DNA of 12,191 nucleotides. Origin: CAZDGK01 sp964505035 (GTDB taxonomy: Bacteria; Patescibacteriota; Saccharimonadia; UBA4664). Below, in pieces: positions 1 to 5,273 of this stretch. Location of the stretch: positions 1 through 12,191 of the forward strand of contig CAZDGK010000035.1 in the NCBI GenBank assembly GCA_964505035.1, in the 5' to 3' direction. The position numbers and the translations under genes are program-made. The notes beneath the pieces are model-generated. The model searched no databases. It was not told the origin of the DNA and was given only the letters and a program-made list of their open reading frames with translations. Every line of letters begins with the position of its first letter. Within the stretch, counting starts at the first letter, position 1.

Positions 1-297
1 ATAGTTCACCCCAAAGTCCAATCCGACGATGTCACCCTCAATCAGCCGCCGCTCCCCCGGAATACCATGCACCACCTCGTCATTCACCGACACGCACAGC
101 ACCGCCGGAAAGCCTTGGAAGCCCAGAAAGGCCGGCCGGCCACCTAGTTGCTCCAACTCCGCAGCCGCTAGCACGTCCAGCTCGCCGGTTGTCATCCCCG
201 GATGCAATTTCTCTCCCAGCATCCGCAGCACAGCCGCCAGCATCTGCCCGCTCGTGCGGATGCGAGCAATCTCAGTCTCTGTTTTCACCTGGTTCAT
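1..297 (-). CDS. map: Methionine aminopeptidase type I (5' part, runs off window)
   Basis: Removes the initiator methionine from nascent proteins in the cytosol. The window holds the first 99 codons, from an ATG at 297-295 to the window edge; the C-terminal half lies outside. I translated this stretch by hand. Near the N-terminus it reads MNQVKTETEIARIRTSGQML. It then shows the family block of a GFPA segment, CVSVNDEVVHGIPG and EGDIVGLDFG. The His of VVHGIPG corresponds to the conserved active-site His (E. coli H79), and the Asp of GLDFG to the first metal ligand (E. coli D97). The ATG overlaps the adk stop by one base (TGATG), so translational coupling is likely. This is the last visible gene of the yqeY-ybeY-dgkA-adk-map operon. 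The family call is secure; the remaining metal ligands cannot be checked here. Confidence 0.93.
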   Translation of the reverse strand, partial: MNQVKTETEIARIRTSGQMLAAVLRMLGEKLHPGMTTGELDVLAAAELEQLGGRPAFLGFQGFPAVLCVSVNDEVVHGIPGERRLIEGDIVGLDFGVNY

Positions 298-827
298 CAC
301 GACAATGCCGCCCCTAGCCGCGCCGCCACCTCATCTATGCTTCCGCGGCCATCCACTTCCTTGAGCAGCCCCTGCTGACGATAGTAGTCCACCACCCGCT
401 GCGTCACGGCGTGATACTCCGCGTACTTCTCGCGCAAAGCCTCCGGCGTGTCGTCCTCGCGACCTCGTCCAGCCAGCCGCCGCGAGGCCGTCTGCTCGTC
501 TATCTGCAGGAGAACAACCCGCCCGATCAGCCTGTCCCACGACTCCAGCTTAGACTCCAGCCATCGTACCTCACTCATTTCGCGCGGAAACCCATCCATA
601 ATGACTGCTTGATCGCGCGGCACATCGGCCACCGCTTTAGCTACGACCTGATCTACCAGGTTTGAATCAACCAGCTCACCCTCCGCCAACTGGCGTCGCA
701 ACCGTGGGTCGTGACGCAAGAGCTCGCCGCTCGACAAATGCACGCCGCCCAGGCGTGCCGCCAGCCGCCCAGCCTGAACGGACTTACCCGCCCCCGTTAA
801 ACCTAAAACAATAAATATTGGGCCCAT
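297..827 (-). CDS. adk: Adenylate kinase-type nucleoside monophosphate kinase, short form without LID
   Basis: Phosphotransfer between ATP and a nucleoside monophosphate, most likely AMP, in the cytosol. The 176-aa protein opens with a Walker A loop, GLTGAGKS (about residues 9-16). An NMP-binding segment with SSGELLR follows, then MDGFPRE (the conserved DGFPR motif), and an arginine-rich RRLAGRGREDD segment where the LID begins. The LID is collapsed: REDDTPEALREKY follows directly, without the roughly 30-residue insert or zinc Cys cluster of long-form Adk (about 215 aa). Its first 25 nt overlap the end of dgkA and there is no clear Shine-Dalgarno, so it probably depends on coupling. It is followed at once by map, a common adk neighbour. 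A UMP/CMP-kinase-like specificity cannot be excluded from sequence alone. Confidence 0.88.
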   Translation of the reverse strand: MGPIFIVLGLTGAGKSVQAGRLAARLGGVHLSSGELLRHDPRLRRQLAEGELVDSNLVDQVVAKAVADVPRDQAVIMDGFPREMSEVRWLESKLESWDRLIGRVVLLQIDEQTASRRLAGRGREDDTPEALREKYAEYHAVTQRVVDYYRQQGLLKEVDGRGSIDEVAARLGAALS

Positions 828-1177
828 AGATTCACAATGTGTGGTGTAAATATTACTACGCCGATGATCAACGCCGCGACTGCTGCCACCAGCACGCCAC
901 CAGCTGCCATATCCTTAATCAGTTTCACCTGTGGGTGGTGGTTCGGCTCCACCAAATCCAGCGTCTTCTCCACCGCTGTATTGGTGATCTCCGCCACAAA
1001 CACTACTACGACCGCAAAGAATATGGCTGCCAGTTCCGGTCCTGAGATCTGCAGCACCAGCCCGAGTACAAAGGCGAATATTGCGAACAATAAATGTATT
1101 CGAGCATTGTTCTCATTCTCAAACACGTACAGCACGCCTCTCAGCGCATTACGGAAGCTAAACACTAGTCTTCCCAT
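803..1177 (-). CDS. dgkA: DgkA-family diacylglycerol/undecaprenol kinase
   Basis: Small integral membrane lipid kinase. Members in Gram-positives phosphorylate undecaprenol to recycle the cell-wall carrier lipid, while the E. coli enzyme uses diacylglycerol. The 124-aa length is typical. Visible family features are ENENNARIHLLFA near the N-terminus, the catalytic/metal segment AEITNTAVEKTLDLVEP (about residues 62-78) and KLIKDMAAGGVLVAA (about 84-98). Three hydrophobic spans lie at about 29-48, 49-64 and 92-112. The start ATG lies 13 nt inside the end of ybeY and is preceded by GGGAG with a 5-nt spacer. The gene overlaps adk by 25 nt. The ybeY-dgkA adjacency is widespread in bacteria and supports both calls. 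Undecaprenol is the more likely substrate outside Proteobacteria, but that is inference. Confidence 0.92.
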   Translation of the reverse strand: MGRLVFSFRNALRGVLYVFENENNARIHLLFAIFAFVLGLVLQISGPELAAIFFAVVVVFVAEITNTAVEKTLDLVEPNHHPQVKLIKDMAAGGVLVAAVAALIIGVVIFTPHIVNLWAQYLLF

Positions 1178-1632
1178 ACAAACTCCCGGTACGGATACCC
1201 CGCCTCTTCCATAAATCGCCGCTGCAGCTCCTGCATTACTACCTGCTCTGTCTTACTAGCATGATCATAGCCGATAATATGCAAACTGCCATGTAGCACC
1301 AGTAGCGCCACCTCCACGCCCACCGGCTCGTTGGCGGCTTGTGCCTGCCGGCCAGCCGTCTCCACGCTCACCGCCATCTCGCCCACTACCCCCTCAATCG
1401 GCTCGCCTTCATCCTCAATATAGCTAAACGACAGTACATCCGTCGCATAGTCATGGCCAGCATGGTCTCGGTTTAGCTCGCGAATGCCCGCATCGTCTGT
1501 CAATGCCAAGTTGATTATCCCGCGCGGCTGCCTCAGCTCGCTCGCCGCCAAGGTCTCAAACACCCGCTCAGTCGGCACCATGTCTAGTCCCGCCGGCACT
1601 TCGCCCACGACCTCCAGTGTCAAACCGGTCAT
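1165..1632 (-). CDS. ybeY: Endoribonuclease YbeY (rRNA maturation)
   Basis: Zinc-dependent single-strand endoribonuclease for 16S rRNA 3'-end processing and ribosome quality control. The 155-aa protein carries the full UPF0054 signature LHGSLHIIGYDH, with zinc-ligand histidines H114, H118 and H124. Upstream is the conserved block DYATDVLSFSY (about residues 61-71), and R51 precedes ELNRDHAG. The length is normal for the family. The ATG overlaps the yqeY stop as ATGA, and the 3' end overlaps dgkA by 13 nt, so the three genes are very likely translated as a coupled series. Confidence 0.96.
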   Translation of the reverse strand: MTGLTLEVVGEVPAGLDMVPTERVFETLAASELRQPRGIINLALTDDAGIRELNRDHAGHDYATDVLSFSYIEDEGEPIEGVVGEMAVSVETAGRQAQAANEPVGVEVALLVLHGSLHIIGYDHASKTEQVVMQELQRRFMEEAGYPYREFVWED

Positions 1633-2078
1633 GAGGCGCTCAGCCGCTCCTTCACCAGCCGAGACACCACCCCACCCTCAGCCCGGGCTCCGACGCGCTG
1701 CATCACTGCCCCAATCACCGCCCCCATCTGGGCCGGCTGGGTCGCCCCCTGCTCTGTGATCACCTCGTCAATTACCGCTGCCAGCTCGGACTCGTCCATT
1801 AGCTGCGGCAGATAGCCCTGGATCAGCACCAGCTCAGCTTCCTCGGCCGCCGCCAGCTCAGTCCGGCCAGCCGTCCGGTACTGGTCAATCGAATCCCGCC
1901 GCTGCTTCGCCTCGCGCTGCAGCACCTTCAGCGCCTCGTCGTCACTCAAGGGGTGGCCCACCCGGATCTCTTCATTTTTCATGGCGCTGCGCAGCAGCCG
2001 CAGCAGGCTGGTCTTGGCGGTGTCACCAGCCTTCATGCTCACACCCAAGTCTTCGGTCAGTCGTTCCTGGATTGTCAT
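1629..2078 (-). CDS. yqeY: GatB/YqeY domain protein
   Basis: Stand-alone 149-aa member of the GatB/YqeY family. It resembles the C-terminal helical tail of GatB, the tRNA-dependent amidotransferase subunit that contacts tRNA; the role of the free-standing form is not settled. Typical features are a charged N-terminal helix with KTSLLRLLRSAMKNEEI, a REAKQRRDSIDQYRTAGR segment, EEAELVLIQGYLPQ and a C-terminal GAVIGAVMQRVG...GGVVSRLVKE. It is the first gene of the operon, with its own extended -10 promoter 13 nt upstream of the likely leader and an AAGAGGA Shine-Dalgarno 5 nt from the ATG. It is separated from rpsU by a strong terminator. The family call is firm; the function is not. Confidence 0.92.
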   Translation of the reverse strand: MTIQERLTEDLGVSMKAGDTAKTSLLRLLRSAMKNEEIRVGHPLSDDEALKVLQREAKQRRDSIDQYRTAGRTELAAAEEAELVLIQGYLPQLMDESELAAVIDEVITEQGATQPAQMGAVIGAVMQRVGARAEGGVVSRLVKERLSAS

Positions 2079-2097
2079 ATCGTCCTCTTGTTACCTT

Positions 2098-2106
2098 ATT
2101 GTACCA
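2098..2106 (-). promoter_or_regulatory. Extended -10 promoter of the yqeY-ybeY-dgkA-adk-map operon
   Basis: On the minus strand TGG directly precedes TACAAT (hexamer 2103-2098), which is the TGn extended -10 form. No good -35 hexamer stands 16-18 nt upstream; that position falls in the rpsU terminator stem. The predicted start near 2091 gives a leader of about 13 nt carrying AAGAGGA before the yqeY ATG. Confidence 0.55.
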
Positions 2107-2113
2107 CCGCCAT

Positions 2114-2149
2114 ACCAAAAACCCGGTCCTTACGGACCGGGTTTTTGGT
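2114..2149 (-). terminator. Intrinsic terminator of rpsU
   Basis: Perfect 16-bp stem (2114-2129 pairing with 2134-2149) around a 4-nt TTAC/GTAA loop, with a GC core GGTCCGGG-like at the loop end and an A/T tract (TTTTT) at the base on both strands. It begins 15 nt past the rpsU stop. The symmetry makes it bidirectional in principle, but both flanking genes read on the minus strand, so it insulates the yqeY operon from rpsU. Confidence 0.9.
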
Positions 2150-2163
2150 GACGGGTCTCTAGC

Positions 2164-2370
2164 CTAGCGGTAAAACGCCTTGGCCTTGGCCGCCTTACGG
2201 GCCGCTTTGCGGATGGCGATTTCGCGCTGGGCGCGCTTGCCGAGTGGCTTCTCAAAAAACTTATTGCGCCGGGCAATCCCAAGCACACCGGACTGCTGCA
2301 CTTTCTTGTTGAAGCGCCGGATCATATTCTCTAGAGACTCTTTGTCGTCTTTGCGAGTGACTTGAAGCAT
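2164..2370 (-). CDS. rpsU: 30S ribosomal protein bS21
   Basis: Small basic protein of the 30S subunit that sits near the 16S 3' end and assists initiation. All 68 residues fit the family. ESLENMIRRFNKKVQQSGVL gives the RRFNKKVQQSG core, RRNKFFEKPLGKRAQRE follows, and the C-terminal tail is rich in Lys/Ala (KAARKAAKAKAFYR). The ATG is preceded by an unusually complete Shine-Dalgarno. A terminator follows. The gene lies 104 nt downstream of the HIT gene on the same strand. I found no convincing separate promoter in that gap, so it may be co-transcribed with HIT. Confidence 0.96.
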   Translation of the reverse strand: MLQVTRKDDKESLENMIRRFNKKVQQSGVLGIARRNKFFEKPLGKRAQREIAIRKAARKAAKAKAFYR

Positions 2371-2375
2371 CGAGC

Positions 2376-2387
2376 ATCACCTCCTTT
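2376..2387 (-). promoter_or_regulatory. Full-length Shine-Dalgarno of rpsU
   Basis: The minus strand reads AAAGGAGGTGAT, matching all 12 positions of the usual 16S anti-Shine-Dalgarno tail (ATCACCTCCTTT). The AGGAGG core lies about 10 nt before the ATG. Other genes here have shorter matches, for example AAGGAG at 11208 and GAGG before yqeY. Confidence 0.85.
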
Positions 2388-2427
2388 CACGGTTTCGTTG
2401 GGGCCGAGATCTTTAAGCACTAGTAAA

Positions 2428-2467
2428 GCTTGCTGTAGGTTAGCAGATTTTGAGTTCGCAAGCAAGC
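2428..2467. repeat. 7-bp inverted repeat in the HIT-rpsU gap
   Basis: GCTTGCT (2428-2434) is complementary to AGCAAGC (2461-2467) with a 26-nt loop, lying between the HIT stop and the rpsU ribosome-binding site. It could be a leader structure or a weak attenuator. It has no U-tract, and a chance match of this length is possible. The rest of the 104-nt gap shows no clear promoter. Confidence 0.25.
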
Positions 2468-2474
2468 CTAAGCG

Positions 2475-2798
2475 CTAGGATTTTCCCCGGTAGCGCGAAT
2501 CACTCATGATGTGAAAGTGCAAGTGATCCAGCTCAATACCCTGCACCATCACCTTATTAGCCTCCACCAAGCCCAGTTTCTTGATCACCTCGCGCACCGC
2601 CATTACCAGCCGGCCGGCCAGCGCCTCGTCATCGAGTGCGTCAATATTCTTGATATGCTGCTTTGGCACTACGAGTACATGCACCGGCGCGAGCGGGTTG
2701 ATCGACTTAAATGCCACTGCCACGTCATTTTGCCAGATTAGTTTATTCGGATCAGGATCCCCGCCGCGAGCTATGGTACAAAAAATGCAATCGTTCAT
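2475..2798 (-). CDS. HIT-family nucleotide-binding protein (HINT-like)
   Basis: Histidine-triad nucleotide hydrolase/transferase of the HINT branch; such enzymes hydrolyse purine nucleotide phosphoramidates, but the cellular substrate is unknown. I start at the internal ATG giving MNDCIFCTIARG, because the 29 residues of the longer frame above it look non-coding and HINT proteins start this way. The product is 107 aa. C4 and C7 form the CxxC zinc pair, H40 lies in PVHVLVVPKQH, and the triad is HLHFHIM with H92, H94 and H96. The usual QxVxH lead-in reads QGIELDH, a mild divergence. A -10 box ends exactly 6 nt before this ATG, which supports the chosen start. Confidence 0.92.
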   Translation of the reverse strand: MNDCIFCTIARGGDPDPNKLIWQNDVAVAFKSINPLAPVHVLVVPKQHIKNIDALDDEALAGRLVMAVREVIKKLGLVEANKVMVQGIELDHLHFHIMSDSRYRGKS

Positions 2799-2804
2799 GC
2801 CCTC

Positions 2805-2810
2805 AGTATA
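2805..2810 (-). promoter_or_regulatory. -10 element for the HIT gene, predicting a leaderless mRNA
   Basis: TATACT (minus, 2810-2805) is followed by six bases, GAGGGC, and then the ATG, so the A of ATG is the predicted +1. The same TATACTGAGG arrangement precedes recJ. No good -35 or TGn extension is visible. GAGG could instead be a ribosome-binding site placed unusually close to the ATG. Confidence 0.45.
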
Positions 2811-2913
2811 CCTCGCCTCACCAACCTGACGCACCACCCACCGCTCAATCCGCCTAAGCTTGACCAAACACGCCCAAAAGTGCACTATTATCCATTACCA
2901 TTTACCGCCACCT

Positions 2914-3519
2914 ATGAAAAAAGTTATTCTCAGCTCGCTCGGCCTCATGCTGCTGCTCAACCTGATCTCGGCCGCGGCTCACTTCCGCGCCGGCCAGTCC
3001 GTCATGCTCGCCGACTGGGCCAAGCACACCATCGGCACCAGCGCTAGCAGTAGCCACCCAGCCACCGCCACCCTGGCGTCAGAACACGCAGCCATCATCC
3101 TGCCCTCCGACACCAGCGTCAGCCAAGCCGCCACCCAGCTCAGCGCGGCCGGCCTCGATCCGGCCTATGCCTCGCTGTACCTCGGCGTCCAGGCCCAGAC
3201 CGGCACGCCCTGGCAGCTCCTAGCCGCCGTCCACGAGACCGAAACCCACCAGAGCGGCAACACCAGCCGCACCTCGCCTGCCGGCGCCACCGGCCCCATG
3301 CAGTTCCTGCCCGCCACCTTCCGCACCTACGCCCTCGACGGTGACGGCGATGGCCATGCCGTCATCACCAACGTCAACGATGCCGTCCTCACCGCCGGCC
3401 GTTATCTGGCCGCGGGAGGCGCTGCTCGGGGCGACTATCGCACTGCTCTCTACCACTACAACCACTCCTGGAGCTACGTCAGCCACGTCCTAGGCATCGC
3501 CAGCCGTCTTGGCCTGTAG
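2914..3519 (+). CDS. Secreted lytic murein transglycosylase (SLT/MltB-like fold)
   Basis: Predicted peptidoglycan-cleaving lytic transglycosylase acting outside the cytoplasmic membrane. I start at MKKVILSSLG (2914), which gives a 201-aa protein with a classic signal peptide: KK, then a hydrophobic core to about residue 22. The longer frame starting at 2860 would bury it. A variable Ala/Ser/Thr linker follows. The catalytic domain begins near residue 95: PWQLLAAVHETETH places the likely catalytic Glu at E110, then SPAGATGPMQFLPATF, and later LYHYNHSWSYVSHVL. An EF-hand-like loop, DGDGDG at 142-147 with D156, recalls the calcium site of Slt35/MltB. There is no clear Shine-Dalgarno. TTGACC at 2860-2865 is a -35 candidate, but the best -10 (TATTAT, 2886-2891) is 20 nt away. 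The gene converges on the slipin gene. Confidence 0.85.
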   Translation: MKKVILSSLGLMLLLNLISAAAHFRAGQSVMLADWAKHTIGTSASSSHPATATLASEHAAIILPSDTSVSQAATQLSAAGLDPAYASLYLGVQAQTGTPWQLLAAVHETETHQSGNTSRTSPAGATGPMQFLPATFRTYALDGDGDGHAVITNVNDAVLTAGRYLAAGGAARGDYRTALYHYNHSWSYVSHVLGIASRLGL

Positions 3520-3520
3520 A

Positions 3521-3540
3521 GACAGCGCCTAGGCGCTGTC
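3521..3540. terminator. Perfect 20-bp palindrome between convergent genes
   Basis: GACAGCGCCTAGGCGCTGTC is its own reverse complement. It starts 2 nt after the transglycosylase stop and contains the slipin stop codon (3531-3529) and its last three codons. A GC-rich hairpin in both transcripts fits a shared bidirectional terminator, but neither side has a T-tract. A dyad-binding protein site is an alternative. Confidence 0.5.
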
Positions 3541-4305
3541 CCGCTGCATGAATTCCTTGACCGCCTTCATGCTATCCATGAATTGAGTCGGGAAAATAAT
3601 CGTAGAGTTCTTCTCGGTCGCCACCTCGCTCAAGACCTGCAGGTTGCGCAGCTGCAGCGCGATCGGGTGCGCCGCAATGATATCCGCCGCCTCACCCAGC
3701 TTCTCGGCGCTCAGGAATTCACCCTCCGCCGCGATAATCTTGGCCCGCTTCTCCCGCTCCGCCTCCGCCTGCTTGGCCATGGCCCGCTGCATCGTGTCGG
3801 GCAGCTGAATGTCCTTGAGCTCCACCCGGCTAATCTCTACGCCCCACTGCTCGCTGGTTTGCTCCAGAATCCCCTTGACCAACGTGTTGATCTTGTCGGT
3901 ACTACTCAGCACCTCATCGAGCGGATGCTGGCCCACAATGTTGCGCACGGTGGTCTGCGCAATCTGGTTAATGGCCGACATCACATTATCAATCGCCACC
4001 AGCGCCTTGATGGGATCCACCACCCGGTAGTATGCCACGGCCGCCACGCTGATGCTCACATTGTCCTTAGTGATCACCTGCTGGCCCGGCACCGCCATCG
4101 TAATAATCCGCATATTCACCTTGCGCACCACATCAATTAGCGGAACCACGATGCGCAAGCCAGGATCCTTCACGCCCACTACCCGGCCCAGCCGAAACAC
4201 TACTCCCCGCTCATACTGCTGCACAATCCGCAGACTCAGAGCCACCAAGATCAGCACTACCCAGATCCACCACATCGCCCAGACCCACCTGTTTATTGGC
4301 CTCAT
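3529..4305 (-). CDS. Slipin/stomatin-like SPFH (band 7) membrane protein
   Basis: Membrane-anchored scaffold of the stomatin/prohibitin family, thought to organise membrane microdomains and regulate partner proteases or channels. From the ATG at 4305 it is 258 aa. A hydrophobic N-terminal anchor WVWAMWWIWVVLILVALSL lies at about residues 7-25, followed by EYERGVVFRLGR-type sequence (QQYERGVVFRLGRVVG). The SPFH core includes PGLRIVVPLIDVV, VNVRI-like NMRIITMAVPGQQVITKDNVSISV and YYRVVDP. A helical tail carries QAEAEREKRAKIIAAEGE, typical of slipins. A second ATG at 4320 is possible. The open frame continues to 4527 but would cross the divergent promoter at 4343-4370, so I reject that. The usual NfeD partner is not adjacent. 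I found no clear minus-strand promoter in 4306-4408. Confidence 0.88.
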   Translation of the reverse strand: MRPINRWVWAMWWIWVVLILVALSLRIVQQYERGVVFRLGRVVGVKDPGLRIVVPLIDVVRKVNMRIITMAVPGQQVITKDNVSISVAAVAYYRVVDPIKALVAIDNVMSAINQIAQTTVRNIVGQHPLDEVLSSTDKINTLVKGILEQTSEQWGVEISRVELKDIQLPDTMQRAMAKQAEAEREKRAKIIAAEGEFLSAEKLGEAADIIAAHPIALQLRNLQVLSEVATEKNSTIIFPTQFMDSMKAVKEFMQRDSA

Positions 4306-4342
4306 TATGCGCTCGCCCATCCGGCAGAGCAAGCCGTACTGC

Positions 4343-4370
4343 TTGCTTTTACACCATAATATGCTATAAT
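4343..4370 (+). promoter_or_regulatory. Promoter of the 4409 gene
   Basis: TTGCTT (4343-4348), a 16-nt spacer, then TGC followed by a perfect TATAAT (4365-4370), i.e. an extended consensus -10. The predicted start near 4377 gives a leader of about 32 nt with GAAGGGA at 4394-4400 ahead of the start codon. Confidence 0.8.
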
Positions 4371-4408
4371 TACAAGGTTGGATTCCGCCGACTGAAGGGA
4401 CAACTACC

Positions 4409-4855
4409 TTGGCAACCAACAAACTCCGCTGGTACCGCAGCCGGATCTTCCAGATCATCGGCTGGACCTGCTCGGTCGTGCTGGTGGTCGGTGTGGCCAC
4501 GCTCTGCTTCACCATGGAGCGCCGCACCTACCCGCCAAGCCCCGCCCAGCAGGAGCTCACGGTCACCGTGACGTCGATCGGCCCAGTTGAGGCCGGCAAC
4601 GTCCGAACCGTGGGCTACCGTCTGCCGGACGGCAGCACGGACAGCGCCCGCCTGGGCAAGCTCGCCACCGACCGCATCGGTGACGGCCAACAGGTCACTG
4701 CCTACCAGCTACCCAACGGGCAAACGCAGCTCAGCTACCCGTTCCTGGGAACCGAGACCCGCGCCCACACCCTATGGTCGGGCGCCTGCGCGCTCCTGAT
4801 GTTCATCGGGTTCGTCGGTCTCGCCTTCGGAGGGTTCTATCTGCTGACCGCATAA
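4409..4855 (+). CDS. Two-TM membrane protein, possibly DUF3592-like
   Basis: 148-aa membrane protein without a confident family. The start is a TTG (4409), chosen because GAAGGGA ends 8 nt before it and a consensus promoter lies just upstream; no ATG in frame fits. One hydrophobic helix spans about residues 18-35 and a second about 122-146. Between them is a probable extracytoplasmic beta-rich domain containing TVTVTSIGPVEAG, VGYRLPDGSTDS and GDGQQVTAYQLPNGQ. The plan (TM, small domain with a Y-x-x-x-DG strand and a 'G..V.vY..P' strand, TM) recalls DUF3592 proteins, but this is resemblance only. It is monocistronic: own promoter, own terminator at 4865. It is divergent from the slipin gene, which also acts at the membrane; a shared role is speculation. 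Confidence 0.75.
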   Translation: MATNKLRWYRSRIFQIIGWTCSVVLVVGVATLCFTMERRTYPPSPAQQELTVTVTSIGPVEAGNVRTVGYRLPDGSTDSARLGKLATDRIGDGQQVTAYQLPNGQTQLSYPFLGTETRAHTLWSGACALLMFIGFVGLAFGGFYLLTA

Positions 4856-4864
4856 CCACGCCCG

Positions 4865-4892
4865 ACGGCCGGGAGGCATTTCTCCCGGCCGT
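4865..4892 (+). terminator. Intrinsic terminator of the 4409 gene
   Basis: An 11-bp perfect stem (ACGGCCGGGAG with CTCCCGGCCGT) around a 6-nt loop, followed by the T-rich TCTACTTTTATT. It starts 10 nt after the stop codon. Confidence 0.88.
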
Positions 4893-4902
4893 TCTACTTT
4901 TA

Positions 4903-4931
4903 TTGACTCATCTCTGACGATCTGTTATAAA
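4903..4931 (+). promoter_or_regulatory. Promoter of the 4978 gene
   Basis: TTGACT (4903-4908), exactly 17 nt, then TATAAA (4926-4931). It starts 10 nt beyond the previous terminator, making a terminator-promoter tandem. The predicted start near 4938 gives a leader of about 40 nt. Confidence 0.8.
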
Positions 4932-4959
4932 TGCTTCAATTCGCTTATGCCCATACCTA

Positions 4960-4974
4960 TCACCTAGGAGGTGA
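4960..4974 (+). promoter_or_regulatory. Strong Shine-Dalgarno inside a 6-bp hairpin
   Basis: AGGAGGTGA (4966-4974) is a near-complete Shine-Dalgarno sited 6 nt (from GGAGG) before the ATG at 4978. TCACCT just upstream (4960-4965) pairs with AGGTGA (4969-4974) across a 3-nt AGG loop. The ribosome-binding site could therefore be partly hidden by the leader itself. Confidence 0.5.
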
Positions 4975-4977
4975 CCA

Positions 4978-5211
4978 ATGGCAGGCGACGTACCGACCGA
5001 ACCAGTGCCCTGGCGCCGGCTGCGCATCGCCCTCGGCATCCTGCTGGCGGTCATCGCCGGCATCATGCTCTACGTGTCCGTTAAGCACAATGTACTGTGG
5101 CTCGTGTTCTTTGGCGCCCTGACCGCCGGCGCCGCCTACAGCGTCTTCCCGGACCGGCGGCCAACCCAGCGCAGCTGGTTCAGCAAGTGGTTGGACAAGC
5201 ACGGCTTCTAG
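4978..5211 (+). CDS. Small two-TM membrane protein, family unknown
   Basis: 77-aa protein that I do not recognise. After a short polar N-terminus (MAGDVPTEPVPWRRLR) come two hydrophobic helices, about residues 17-34 and 38-56, separated by a short KHN turn. A basic/aromatic cytoplasmic-type tail, FPDRRPTQRSWFSKWLDKHGF, follows. Placement of Arg/Lys before TM1 and after TM2 suggests a hairpin with both ends in the cytoplasm. A consensus promoter, a very strong ribosome-binding site and a terminator mark it as a real, well-expressed gene despite its size. It sits after the 4409 membrane-protein gene but has separate signals, and it converges on hisS. Confidence 0.78.
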   Translation: MAGDVPTEPVPWRRLRIALGILLAVIAGIMLYVSVKHNVLWLVFFGALTAGAAYSVFPDRRPTQRSWFSKWLDKHGF

Positions 5212-5222
5212 GCCGCCACCAC

Positions 5223-5254
5223 AACGGCCGGAACACTCCTGTGTCCCGGCCGTT
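5223..5254. terminator. Terminator between the 4978 gene and hisS
   Basis: A 9-bp stem (AACGGCCGG with CCGGCCGTT), one A/C mismatch, then 4 more pairs (ACAC/GTGT) around a TCCT loop, followed by TGTCTTT on the plus strand. It lies 12 nt after the stop of the 4978 gene and 20 nt beyond the hisS stop, so it may serve both. Its ACGGCCGG core matches the terminator at 4865. Confidence 0.82.
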
Positions 5255-5273
5255 TGTCTTTGGCCAAAAACCG

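Noticed and set aside
2371..2474. A dedicated rpsU promoter in the HIT-rpsU gap
   Set aside because: Candidates such as TTGCTT with TAACCT at 17 nt match the consensus at only about half the positions, which is not better than chance in 100 nt.
2799..2885. Upstream extension of the HIT frame (29 residues)
   Set aside because: The internal ATG gives the standard HINT start and has a -10 box exactly 6 nt upstream; the extension overlaps the divergent transglycosylase leader.
4306..4527. Upstream extension of the slipin frame (74 more residues)
   Set aside because: It crosses the divergent consensus promoter and the start of the 4409 gene, and the extra residues look nothing like a slipin N-terminus, which begins with a short polar segment and a membrane helix.
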